Of a stretch of 64,000 bases of DNA, positions 1 through 10,085 are shown one piece after another. This DNA comes from Musa acuminata AAA Group. Lineage: Eukaryota > Streptophyta > Magnoliopsida > Zingiberales > Musaceae. Below the pieces are notes generated by a model. The model did not search any database. It saw only the letters and a list, made by a program, of their open reading frames with translations, and was not told the DNA's origin. Every line of letters starts with the position of its first letter. Positions within the stretch are counted from its first letter, which is position 1. The stretch spans positions 13,342,501-13,406,500 of the forward strand of contig NC_088356.1 of assembly GCF_036884655.1 (NCBI RefSeq). Reading direction: 5' to 3'. Position numbers and translations under genes: made by a program.

Positions 1-494
1 GCCCCTCTCATCCCTGGTTAACACACACAAGAATTGAGAGCAAAAAAGAAGAAAAACATTATTGTAATCTTGTGAGAACTCCTCTAAAAGCTCTAAGTAT
101 TAGTACAGTTTAAGAGAGGAGTAAGTGAGGGTGTAAAGGTTGTCTCCTAAACCCGTGAAAAGGAGAAGAAGGGTGTAAAAGGGTAGTCGATTTTCGCCCT
201 TTGAAGGAAGATCATTAGTGGATGCCGGTGGCCTCGACGGAAGAGGAATCGGTGGAGTGGATATAGGTCACGATGACCGAACCATTATGAAACAGTTTGT
301 ATTTCTATTTTGCTATTTATATTTATTTCAAACTACTTTACTTCCTCATTACTTTTGCTGCATACCCTTCCGTATGCTTTCAAAGTTAAACTCACTTTAT
401 CAAAACGATTTTATCGAACGAGATTTTTAAAATCGACATAATTTATCCGCTATACTAATTCACTCTCCTTATTAGTGCCGACTCGATCCTAACA
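1..494 (+). repeat. Sirevirus LTR, 3' part, cut by the window start
   Basis: This is the transcribed downstream half of a plus-strand LTR. It begins just after the TATA region and ends with the family terminus CCTAACA at 488-494. It closely matches the second half of the solo LTR at 44632-45864, sharing the tract that reads GAGTGGATATAGGTCACGAT and the run GATGCCGGTGGCCTCGACGG. The start of the LTR and any target-site duplication lie outside the window. It could be a solo LTR or the 3' LTR of an element to the left. A 70-codon ORF inside it is not a gene. Confidence 0.8.
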
Positions 495-1206
495 GTAGTA
501 ATAGGTAAAGCAGTTACAAAATAAGTAACCAAGCAGAGAAAGGGAGGCACACCAATTTTATAGTGGTTTGGTCGTCGTGACCTACGTCCACTCCCGATTT
601 CTCTTCACTTAATGCCACCAGCTTTCACTATCGATCTTCTTTCCAATGAACATGTCTAGACTCTATGGATAAAAATTCACTCTAGATTAGCAAACCATTG
701 AATATGTTCCAAATCACTTAATTCGTCTAAATTAATATATTTACCCTTATGAACATGTCTAGACTCTATGGATAAAAAATTTAGGGCATGTTGATTAGAA
801 TCGAAAAGTAGGGAGTCATAATTTTAATCTAATCTCCTCTTCCCTTTGTCTCTAGAGAATCTTCTAGAACTCATTGAGACTACAATAATGAAGGAAAATA
901 AGGAGCAAGAACAAGTAATATAAAGGATAATCAATTTGGTATAGAGATTACCTTAGTAGTTCTTATTTCTAGTGATCTTTAAAAGAATGTTGGAGATTGA
1001 TCTAGTGGGAAGTGGGGATTTTTGAGTTGCTAGAGGGAGAGCAATAGGTTTGGAGCTATTTGGAGGAGTGTTCTACCACCAGCCCTAACTTGTGTTTATA
1101 AGGGGGTGCCACCCATGACAACTAGTGGTGCTACCGCCAGTTGGACGGTGCCACTACCTACAAGCAGTGAGCACTGCTCACATAGTTGTGTGAGGGGAGG
1201 GGGGTG
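495..1206 (-). repeat. Diverged minus-strand LTR remnant
   Basis: Read on the minus strand this resembles the R/U5 part of the Sirevirus LTR. The block around 560-600 is the reverse complement of the GTGG-ATGTAGGTCACGACGACC-GAACCAC tract found in every other LTR here, and 1105-1165 carries the GGTGCCACC-type U3 motifs beside a TTTATAAGGG TATA-like site. The first 60-100 bases of the LTR and the polypurine tract are missing, so both ends are approximate. It probably represents the 3' LTR region of element A, or of an older element, after heavy decay. Confidence 0.5.
646..778. repeat. Pair of 30-bp direct repeats
   Basis: Positions 646-675 and 749-778 are near-identical 30-mers beginning ATGAACATGTCTAGACTCTA, spaced 103 bp apart. 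The segment between them is AT-rich and unlike the other LTRs of the window. This may be a local tandem duplication inside the decayed LTR. No function is suggested. Confidence 0.75.
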
Positions 1207-1538
1207 ATACCAATTCGCATGTAACCACACAATCTTATCATGCAAGATTTTTATTGTTATGAACCACACAACCTTATCATGTAAAATTTGCATCATAAGA
1301 AAAGAAAATTCATATTATAGATTATACGTTCATGATTTATCATATAAAATGTATACCATACTCAAACATTATATTGAACTTGTATTGTAAAATGCATACC
1401 ATAAGTTCATGATTCATCATTTGTACGCAAACATCGTAAAAACTCGTATGGAAAAATGAGTATGGTTCATTGTGCACACTATAAGATCATGATTCAAGTG
1501 AGTGATTAAGAAAGTCCGAAAATGAAAATTTAACAAAT
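1207..1538. other. Post-pol spacer of element A
   Basis: AT-rich non-coding DNA between the decayed LTR and the pol end of element A. It contains an imperfect duplicated unit (AACCACACAATCTTATCATG at 1224-1243 and a near copy at about 1262-1281). Near the pol stop an inverted repeat GTCCGAA (1514-1520) / TTCGGAC (1546-1552) is seen. The polypurine tract expected before a minus-strand 3' LTR is not recognisable. Confidence 0.6.
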
Positions 1539-4500
1539 TCATTCATTCGGACAATTGAACATCCCTAATTCCCTTCTAACGAAATCAAATTATTCTTCAT
1601 TTAAGGGTTTTGTAAAGATATCGGCTAATTGATGTTTCGTATCAATAAACTCTAATATTACATCATGATTATTAACAAGATCTCGTATGAAGTGATGCCT
1701 AATATCAATGTGTTTAGTTCTAGAGTGTTGAATAGGATTTTTTGCTAAGCATATTGCACTAGTGTTATCACACTTTATATGTATATTTTTTAGGTCAATT
1801 CCATAATCCTTTAAAGTATTTTTTATCTATATAACTTGAGCACAGCATGCACCTGCAGCTATGTACTCTGCTTCGGTTGTAGATAATGCAACTGAGTTTT
1901 GTTTCATGGAAGACCAAGAAACGAGTGCGTGTTCTAAAAATTGACATGTTCTGAATGTGTTTTTTCTATCTAAACTACATCCAGCAAAATCCGTATCAGC
2001 ATAACTAAGCAATTCAAAATTATTAGATTTAGGATACCATAATCCTAGTTTAGGAGTTCCTTTTAGGTATCTAAATATCCTTTTAATAGCTTTTAAATGA
2101 GATTATTTTGGGTTAGATTGAAATCTAGCATAAAGTCCTATGCTAAACATGATGTCCGGTCTTGTTGTGGTGAGATAAAACAAACTACCTCTCATACCCC
2201 TATAAGCTTTTTGATCAAAACTTTCTCCACTTTTGTCAATGTCTAACTTAGTGGAGGTACTCATAGGAGTGTTAATAGCCTTTGAACTATCCATATTAAA
2301 TCTTTTTAGCAAGTCTAAAGCATATTTTGTTTGATTAAAAAAGATATCTTTGCTAAGTTATTTAATTTATAAGCCTAAAAAGAAAATTAGTTCCCCCATT
2401 AGGCTCATTTCAAATTCTAGACTCATGCTTTTGGCAAATGACTCACATAAGGATTCATTTGTAGAACAAAAAATAATGTCATCAACATAAATTTGAATAA
2501 TAAGAAAATTATTTTTAAAATTTTTTATAAATAATGTAGTATCAACCTTGCCTTTAGAGAAATTATTATGAATTAGAAATAAGCTAAGTCTCTCATACCA
2601 AGCCCTTGGGGCTTATTTTAATTCATAGAGAGCTTTAGTCAATTTAAACATATGATTAGGAAAATTATCATTCTCAAATCTTGGAGGTTGTTCAACATAA
2701 ACTTCTTCAGAGATAAAGCCATTAAGAAAAGTATTTTTAACATCCATTTGAAATAACTTAAAATTATTACTACTGGCATAGGTAAGGAGCATTCTTATGG
2801 CTTCTAATCATGCCACAGGAGTGAAGGTTTCTTCATAATCGATACCTTCTTCTTGGTTGAAACCCTTGGTCACTAATCTAGCATTGTTTCTAACCAGGAT
2901 ACCAAATTCATCTTATTTGTTTCTAAAGACCCATTTAGTACCAATAACTAAATAGTCATTTGGTCTCGGAATAAGCTTTGATACCTCATTTCTATCAAAT
3001 TGATTTAACTCATCTTGCATTGCGATGACCCATGAATCATCTTTCAATGCCTCGTCAATGCATTTAGGTTTAATTTGGGAGAGAAAACCGGCGTTTGCAT
3101 AAAAATTCTTAAAAGAGAAACGAGTTTGAACCCCTTTAGATGTGTCTCCTATGATTAGCTCCTTAGGATGAGCATCTACATACTTCCAATCCTTGGGTAA
3201 GGATGTTTTAGAAGAAGATGCATCCAAGTTGCTAGATAGAGAAAGAGTTTCATTTAAATTGAAAGCATCAAAATTAACATCATCATCAAAATCATTTTTC
3301 TTAACTTCAAAAACTTCATTAAAAACAATATGAATAGATTCTTCTATAATCAAAGTTTTTTTTTTTGTTAAAGATATAAAATACTTTAAAAACAAAAGAA
3401 TAGGTAAGAAAAATTTCTTCATCGGATTTTGCATCAAATTTACTTAAGACATCTTTTTCATTCAAAATAAAACATTTACATCTAAAAACTTTAAAGCATG
3501 AAACGTTGGATTTTTTGTTATTCCATAACTCATAAGGAGTTTTGGAAAGTAGTGGTCTTACTAGAACCCTATTCATAACATAGCATGTCGTATTTACGGC
3601 TTCGGCCCAAAAATATCTGGGTAGGCTATGTTCATTTAACATGTTTCTTGCCATTTCTTATAAGTTTCTATTTTTTCATTCTAATACTCTATTTTGTTGA
3701 GGATTTCTTGGAGTAGAGAAGTTGTGGTTGTATCTATTAGATTCATAAAATTCTTGGAAATCACGGTTTTGAAATTCACCACCGTGATCACTTCGAATTG
3801 ACGAAATCATAAAATACTTTTCATTTTGAACAAGTTTACAAAACTTAGAGAAATACCTAAAGCATTCACTTTTGTATACTAAAAAATAAGTCCATGTGTA
3901 TCTACTATAATCATCCACAATGACAAATGCATATTTGCTACCTCATAGGCTTGATGTAGCAATTGGTCTGAATAAGTCCATATGGATTAATTGCAAAGGT
4001 CTAGAGGTGCTTATTTGGTTCTTAGGTTTGAAGCTACCTTTTATTTGTTTTTCTAATTGACATGCATCACACGCATTATCTTTGATGAACTTGATATAAG
4101 GAATTCCTCTTATAAGTTCTTTAGATAAAATTTGAGAGATTAGTTTCATGCTAGCATGACCTAATCTCCTATGCCAAAGCCAAGCATCGTCATTCAAAAC
4201 CGAAAACATATTTCATTGCAAAGATCATTAATGTCAATAGTGTATACGTTATTTTATTTTAGTACAATCATAGATGTATTTTTGTATGGTTTTTCAATAA
4301 TGCAAGTATTAGATTCAAATTTAATAATATATCATTTATCACACAATTGACTTATGCTCAAAAGGTTATGCTTTAAGCCATCAACCAACAACACATCTTC
4401 AATAAAATGGTCGGATTTGTTACCTATAGTTCCTTTGCCAATGATTTTACCCTTGTTGTTGTCTCCAAAGGTGACATATCCTTCGTCTAGGCTAGTGAGC

Positions 4501-4577
4501 TTAGAGAATTGAGATGAATCTTCGGTCATATGCCTTGAGCATCCACTATCAAGGTACCATCTCTTGCTCATATTTTT
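1539..4577 (-). pseudogene. Element A pol (protease-integrase-RT-RNase H), decayed
   Basis: Minus-strand Ty1/copia polyprotein in the same domain order as the intact pol at 53451-56501, to which it aligns throughout. The protease motif [11 protein letters not shown] is at about 4555-4520. The integrase zinc-binding segment (WHRRLGH ... CDACQ) is at 4180-4060, and the integrase core with SDHGGEF at about 3790. The RT catalytic YVDD is at about 2490, and the RNase H region with LSTTEAEY at about 1870. The last codons give the typical end RELGM...CPNE before a TGA at 1539-1541. Several stops and at least one frame change (around 3350-3440) break it, so no functional polymerase can be made. In its lineage the polyprotein would process Gag-Pol, copy the RNA and integrate the cDNA. 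Confidence 0.9.
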
Positions 4578-6163
4578 TTATAAAAAAGAATGATTTTTAG
4601 GTACCCATTTGACCTTGGGTGCCTAAAAAATCGATCTACATATCTTATCATATTGCTTTGAGTCATTTGAGGTTCTTTTAGGAACCCAAATCAATCTATG
4701 TGGACTACATATTTTAAGTGGATATTTATAGGCAATATGACCTAGTTTGCAACAAAAGTTACATTTGGTGTGAGGTAAAACATGCAAGGTCAGGCCTTTA
4801 ACAAAGGTGGTTAGATTTTGGTGAGAGCTACTCACAAATTCGATTCTACTTCTCCTATGAACGTGACCCTTATTGACAAGGATCATGTTCAAAGACTTGC
4901 TACCAACCTCAAATTTTTCTAATGTTTCTTTGAGTAGCAAGTTTTCCTTTTTAAGTATTTCTAGTTCATCACATTTCGTACAAGGAGTTAAACTACTATT
5001 ATGCTCAACCTTTAATCTATCCAAATCACTAACAAGAGAAGAATGCTCCTTTTTAATAATTTATATTTTTTACTAATTTATTTGCATTCATCAAACAAAT
5101 CATGAAAAACACTTAATAATTCATCAAAAGATAAATTTACGTCAATTGAATTACGTACCTCATCTCCAATAGCTATTAGCACATAATGAGCAACTTGTTC
5201 AGTGTTGGTTGGCTCCTCTTCTTCTGATGCACTTGAGTCATCCCATGTTACTTTGAGAGTCTTCTTCTTTGGTTGCCTTTTCTTGGCTATGGGATATTCG
5301 CTCTTGTAATGTCCCAGCTTCTTACATTCGTAGCATATTACTTGATCTTTCTTGGGTTAAAATTTATTTTTAGTGTCATTTTTAAATTTATTTTTTTTTA
5401 TGAATTTTTTGAATTTTCTTGTTGAGAGTGCCAAAAATCTTCATCAAGGTCCTCATCACTTGAGTTTTCCTTCAAGTGGTCTTCTTGGGTTCATAGTGCC
5501 ATATCCTTCTTATTCTTTGGAAGGGTGTCCTAAAGCTCTTCATGAGCTTTACAAGTCATCATAGGTCATTAGTGACCCAATTAGTTCTTCGAGAGAAAAA
5601 TTATTTCGATCTTTGGCCTCTTGAATGACCGTTACTTTAGGGTCCCAACTCTTTGGAAGGGATCTTAAAATTTTATTAACAAGTTCAAAATCTGAGATAC
5701 TTTTACCAAGTCCTTTTAGACTATTGATAACATCTGTAAATCGGGTGTACATGTCTCCAATGATCTCACTCGGTTTTATCCGAAATAACTCATAAGTGTG
5801 CACTAAAAGATTAATTTTTGACTCCTTCACTCTACTAGTGCCTTCATGAGTCACTTTGAGTGTGTGCCAAATATCAAAAGTCGTTTCACAAATTGACACT
5901 CGATTAAACTCGTTTTTATCTAATGCACAAAACAAGATATTCATAGCCTTGGCATTTAAAGTGAAAGACTTCTTCTCCAACTTATTCCAATCGTTTATTG
6001 GAAGAGAAGACTTTTGAAAACCATTTTCGACAATGTTCCATAGCTTAAAATCCATTGAAATTAGAAAGATTTTCATTCTAGTCTTCCAATATGTATAATC
6101 CGTCCCATTAAACATGGGTGGACATGTAATTAAATGACCCTCTTGGTTGCCGGTAAATACCAT
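4578..6163 (-). pseudogene. Element A Gag, decayed
   Basis: Minus-strand Sirevirus Gag. The ATG at 6161-6163 follows the primer site by about 36 bp and opens MVFTGNQEGH, matching the start of the intact Gag at 51867. The first 204 codons (to 5549) are open and contain the UBN2-type capsid domain (TYWKTRM ... EVTHEGTSRVKES ... LPKSWDPKV). The zinc-knuckle region is around 5300-5345 (CYEC...GHYKS). The later coiled-coil part is open from 5024 to 4623 with a second cysteine-rich segment (CNFCCKLGH). Frame breaks occur around 5050-5550, and an in-frame TAG occurs at about 4620. The Gag-Pol boundary carries TAA at 4578-4580, at the same codon as the TAG of element E. Confidence 0.85.
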
Positions 6164-6199
6164 CTCTCTTGGGTTTTAAACTAAACGAGAGTGAATCTT

Positions 6200-6211
6200 G
6201 CTCTGATACCA
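6200..6211 (-). other. Primer-binding site of element A
   Basis: The minus strand reads TGGTATCAGAGC, complementary to the 3' end of plant initiator-methionine tRNA. It lies 2 bp inside the LTR end at 6214. It is where minus-strand cDNA synthesis would start. Confidence 0.9.
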
Positions 6212-6213
6212 AT

Positions 6214-7407
6214 TGTTAGGATTAAGAGCGGTACTAAGAGGGAGGGCTGAATTAGTGCAGCGAAAAATTCTTTGATTTCATTAAATATTTCATACGATCG
6301 ATGGAAATCGATTTGGAAAAATAGCAACTTGAAATGTAAGAGAACATAAGCGTAATGCAAGCAAGATGAGGAGAAGCGGTTTGCTATGAAATGATTTGCA
6401 GTTAAAGTAAATTGCTCAAAACAAAATGTAAACCAGAATTTAGAGTGGTTCGGTCAATGTGACCTACATCCACTTTCGGATTCCTTCTCCGTCAAGGTCA
6501 CCGACGTCTACTAAAGGCCTTCCTTCAATAGGTGAAGACCAATCACCTTTTACAGCTCTTTCTCCTTTTATCAGGTTTAGGAGAGACCTCTTACAAATCT
6601 TACACCTCTTTTGAATGATCTTAAAACTTAAAAAGGGAGAAGGAGGACTCTAGCACTTGTTTACAATACTTTTACACCCCAATAACTTAAGATTATAATT
6701 ACACTTCGGTGCCCTTTCATCCCAGATTTCTGGGGTACTAGCGGTACCACCGCCATTATTGGGTGGTACCATTGCTTGACACTTGACATTGGGTGGTACC
6801 ACTGCCTGACAAGGGCGATACCATCGCTGGTAGCATTAATTGTCAATGATACCATCACCCAAATCACTTGAGAGACTGGGTCTTCCAGGTGATGCCACCG
6901 TTGGCTCTTGTAGTGCCATCGCTGGTCAGAGTCTAGCAACCTGGTTGGGCCTTGTATTCGGCCCAAACCAGCCTAGCTCCGAGCCCAATTGGCCCCTAAC
7001 AGAGTTGATGGGATTACCTCCCAAATCAACTCTAATTATTGTTCTAACTACGATTAAGGCAATCATGGTCTGGTACATTGATTTTTCACTCGGTGATTCT
7101 TCGGTGAACTTCTCGGCGAGTCTTCCGGTGAGCTTCCGACGAACTCCTGACCAACTCTCGGCTAGTCTTCCGGCATGCTTCCGACGATCTCCAGACGAGC
7201 TTTTGGCGAGTCTTCCAGCGTGCTTCCAGTGATCTCATGATGAACTCTCGATGATCTCCCGGTATATCGTCCGAGTCTTCGACTCTAGCCCATCATCTAC
7301 TTTACGCCTTACTGTTATTGTAGTTAATCCTGCACACTTATCTCAACACATGGATTAGATCAAATAATTTACCAATTGATTTCATCATCAAAATCTGAGC
7401 TTCAACA
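6214..7407 (-). repeat. Element A 5' LTR
   Basis: Minus-strand LTR of 1194 bp, bounded in plus coordinates by TGTTAGG at 6214 and ATTCAACA-type TTCAACA at 7401-7407. Its U3 carries several GGTACC/GGTGCC-centred palindromic motifs at 6730-6910 and a run of CTTCCGGCGAG-like units at 7080-7260. It interrupts the U3 of N2's 5' LTR, so element A inserted into N2. The left half of that N2 LTR is not found in this window. Confidence 0.85.
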
Positions 7408-7749
7408 GTACCACACAGATATAGTCTCCAAGAGATTGGGCGGTGGTACCACCCAGTGGTAGGGTGTCAAGTAGTGGTACCGCCAGACCGCGCGGTGATA
7501 TCACCCAGTGTCAGTGTTGTAGGCGATGGTACCACCAGTACCCTAAAAATAGGGAATAATGCACTTTTAGGCTCCAAGTTTGAATACACTTGAGGCCTAT
7601 AAATACCCCTCTCATCCCTGGTTAACAAACACAAGAATTGAGAGCAAAAAGGTAGAAAAATGCTATTGTAATCTTGTGAGAACTCCTCTCAAGTTCGAAG
7701 TGTTAGTGTGGTTTAAGAGAGGAGTAAGTAGGGGTATAAAGGTTCTCTC
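7408..7749 (+). repeat. N2 5' LTR, middle part
   Basis: Plus-strand LTR segment starting within U3 (GGTACC palindrome cluster), with a TATAAAT box at 7598-7604 and the start of the transcribed region. It aligns with 36530-36912, the 3' LTR of the same element. It is cut at 7749 by N1, whose duplicated target CTCTC occupies 7745-7749. The LTR resumes at 15247. Confidence 0.85.
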
Positions 7750-9348
7750 TGTTAGGATCGGAGCGGCACTAAGAGGGGGGGGGGGGTGAATTAGTGCAGC
7801 GGATTAAAACTTCGATTTTAACAAAATCTTTCGTACGATAAGAACGGAACTTGAAAAGTTTAACTTGAAAGCGTATTCTTAAAGTTGCACAGCAAGGGTA
7901 ATAAGGAACTAAAGCAGTAAGAAGATTTGCAGTAATGTAAATGACAATAATAAAATGCAAACCAGAGATTACGCCGATTTTTAGAGTGGTTCGGTCAAAT
8001 GACCTACTCCACTTGTGATGCCCCTCTTCGATGAGGCTCCCACCTTCCACTAGCAAATCTCTTGAAATGGAAGGGTAAACACCCCTCTTACAACCTTTTA
8101 CAAGCAGCTCAACCTCTTACAAATTTTCAATAAGAAAGGAGGAGGAAAACTCTCTAGCAAATTAAAAACAAGACTTGCTAAGACTTTCTAAGACTTTTCT
8201 CTCAATCAAAATGCTTCTCAAAAGTTGTTCTCTCAGCTGAGATTAGAGGGGTATTTATAGGCCTCAAGAGGATTCAAATTTTGGGCTCCAAAATTTGAAT
8301 TCTCTTAGGGTTCCCGGTGCTGGAGGTGCCACCGCCCAGCGCTCGGGTGCTGGACAGTGCAACCGCCCAGCCCAGGAGGTGTCACCGCCCAGCTCTCGGG
8401 TGCTGGGCGGTGCCACCGCCAGTCTAGGCGGTGCCACCGCCTAGGCCAAATCAGCTCACTGGTTGAGCTCCAAACTTGGCCCAAACCAGTCCGAACTCGG
8501 GCCCAATTAGCCCCTACTTGGGTTATAGGATTAACACCTAATCCTAACTCTAATTAACATGATAACTACGAATTTAAAGACATTTTATAAGCTATTACAA
8601 AGTCCGTAAGTCAAGACTTCTTCCGGCGAGCTTTCAGCGAACTTCCGACGATCTTCCGATAAACTCTCGGAAACAATTCTGCGGACTCCCGACAAGCTCC
8701 TAGACTTCACGATTTGATCTTGGTGAGTTCCAACGAGCTTCTTCGGAAAGCTCCGATCATTCTCGGTGAGCTCCGCGAACTTCCAATGAACCTTCCGGCG
8801 AGCTTCCGAAAAACCCTTCGGCAAGCTCCCTACTCATTCTTGGCTAGTTTCGACAGCATTCCCGACGAACCTTCGGACTTCCATCGAACTCTCGAACTCG
8901 CAATGAATCCTTCGTGCTTGATTTCGACACTTTGTTTTGCTTTATATTTTCATCGTTATCGTAGTTAATCCTGCACACACAAGCAAAAACTCTACTCCGA
9001 TCTAGACAATTATTATAAAGCGAATTGACATTCTGTTGCCCGGCACGTCATTGGTTGGCGCTTCGTCCGATTCTTCGGCGCATCATCCTCTCTTGCGGCT
9101 TGTTGCCCAATCGGCGGTTGACCTCCGCAACGCTGATATCCTTGGCACAGTTTCGCTTTCCTTGGCCCGATGCCCGACGTTCGAAGCGTTCAGCCATCCA
9201 ATATCCTAACGTGATCTCTTCCAGCGCAACGTCAATTCCTCCTGCGTCAACTGTCTAAACCTGATCGAGTAGACCTGCATCACTCAAAATACAGTTAAAC
9301 ATCTAAACACAATCAATTAGTTTCATCATAAAAATCTGAGATTAAACA
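7750..9348 (-). repeat. N1 3' LTR
   Basis: 1599-bp LTR. It begins TGTTAGGATCGGAGCGGCAC with a run of 12 G (U5 end) and ends ATTAAACA, the LTR start in sense. Sense-strand U3 has many CCGGAAG/TTCGTCGG units (8600-8900). A TATA site is at about 8255-8262, and GGTGGCACC-type motifs are at 8315-8450. Confidence 0.93.
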
Positions 9349-9605
9349 ATCTCCCCCTTTTTGATGATGACAACTAATTGATGACTAACGGAGTTAACCT
9401 TAACTCCCGGAGTTTAAACAAACTCCCCCTATCAATATGCCATATTGATAGAACCTTGAATTCAAACAGAATTCAAGTCATTGCAATATTCATCATGAAT
9501 ACTTGCAACACATCATCATGAACATATGCATAAAACTTATGCATCATATGTCATGTCATCAACATACTTCTCCCCCTTTGTCATCAACAAAAAGGAGAAG
9601 TACCA
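9349..9605 (-). promoter_or_regulatory. N1 3' module: polypurine tract, palindromes, PPT hairpin
   Basis: Read in sense, the main polypurine tract AAAAAGGGGGAGA abuts the LTR (9351-9363). An inverted repeat joins 9313-9334 (LTR) with 9358-9381 (internal), enclosing the tract. Further in are two small hairpins (9390-9407 and 9409-9426), each GGAGTT..AACTCC type. Next is a palindrome TATCAATATG-C-CATATTGATA (9430-9450). At 9566-9601 a second polypurine tract forms the 3' arm of a hairpin with arms ACTTCTCC and GGAGAAGT. The same blocks recur in N2, N3, N5, N6 and partly E, so they are conserved against an AT-rich background. Multiple polypurine tracts are a known Sirevirus trait. Priming of plus-strand DNA is the expected role of the first tract; roles for the rest are inference. 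Confidence 0.75.
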
Positions 9606-9714
9606 CAATCAAGTGTTTGTTATATGGGTTCAACTTATTGCATGAAAAACATAATATCAAGTTTTATCATCATGCAATCTAACGATTAAAGATGTGTAAG
9701 TTTAACATGCTTGG

Positions 9715-10085
9715 TCTTCTTGAGATAGCTATTGATTGCTTCTCTTTAGACTACTAGCTAGCAGTTTTCAGGATATGCAAGTTGCAAGCTAGCAAATTTT
9801 TGCTTCCTTTGCAATGTTTGAGCTAGCAATTTTGCTTCTGTAGCAAGTTAGCATATTTTGCATTTTGAGATAGCAACTATTGGCTTCTCTTTAGACTATA
9901 AGATAGCAATTTTTACACTATGCACGTTTTACTACATACATCTAGCAAAAAAAATTACGAAAGCAAATACAAGATAGCTTTCTTGTGTAAGCTCATGATT
10001 CTTGCTTCTTATTGCAATGTGCAAGTTGCAAGTTTTGCTTCTTTTGCAATGTGTAAGTTTCCAAATTTTGCATCTTGAGCGAGCA
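9715..10085 (-). repeat. GCTAGC-motif array in N1
   Basis: About a dozen units of the form AGCTAGCAATTTTGCTTC or close variants, each around 25-50 bp, with CTAGC/GCTAG cores. A further PPT-like box follows at about 10091-10125 (TCTCCCCCTTTGTCATTGTC in plus orientation). Equivalent arrays lie in N2 (35160-35725), N3 (20600-21256), N5 (45892-46200) and N6 (62690-63115), always between two polypurine hairpin boxes. Confidence 0.75.

Noticed and set aside
495..6213. Element A as a complete element with two LTRs and a TSD
   Set aside because: The left LTR (495-1206) is too diverged and lacks its ends and polypurine tract. The bases beyond 494 and beyond 7407 do not give a convincing duplication.
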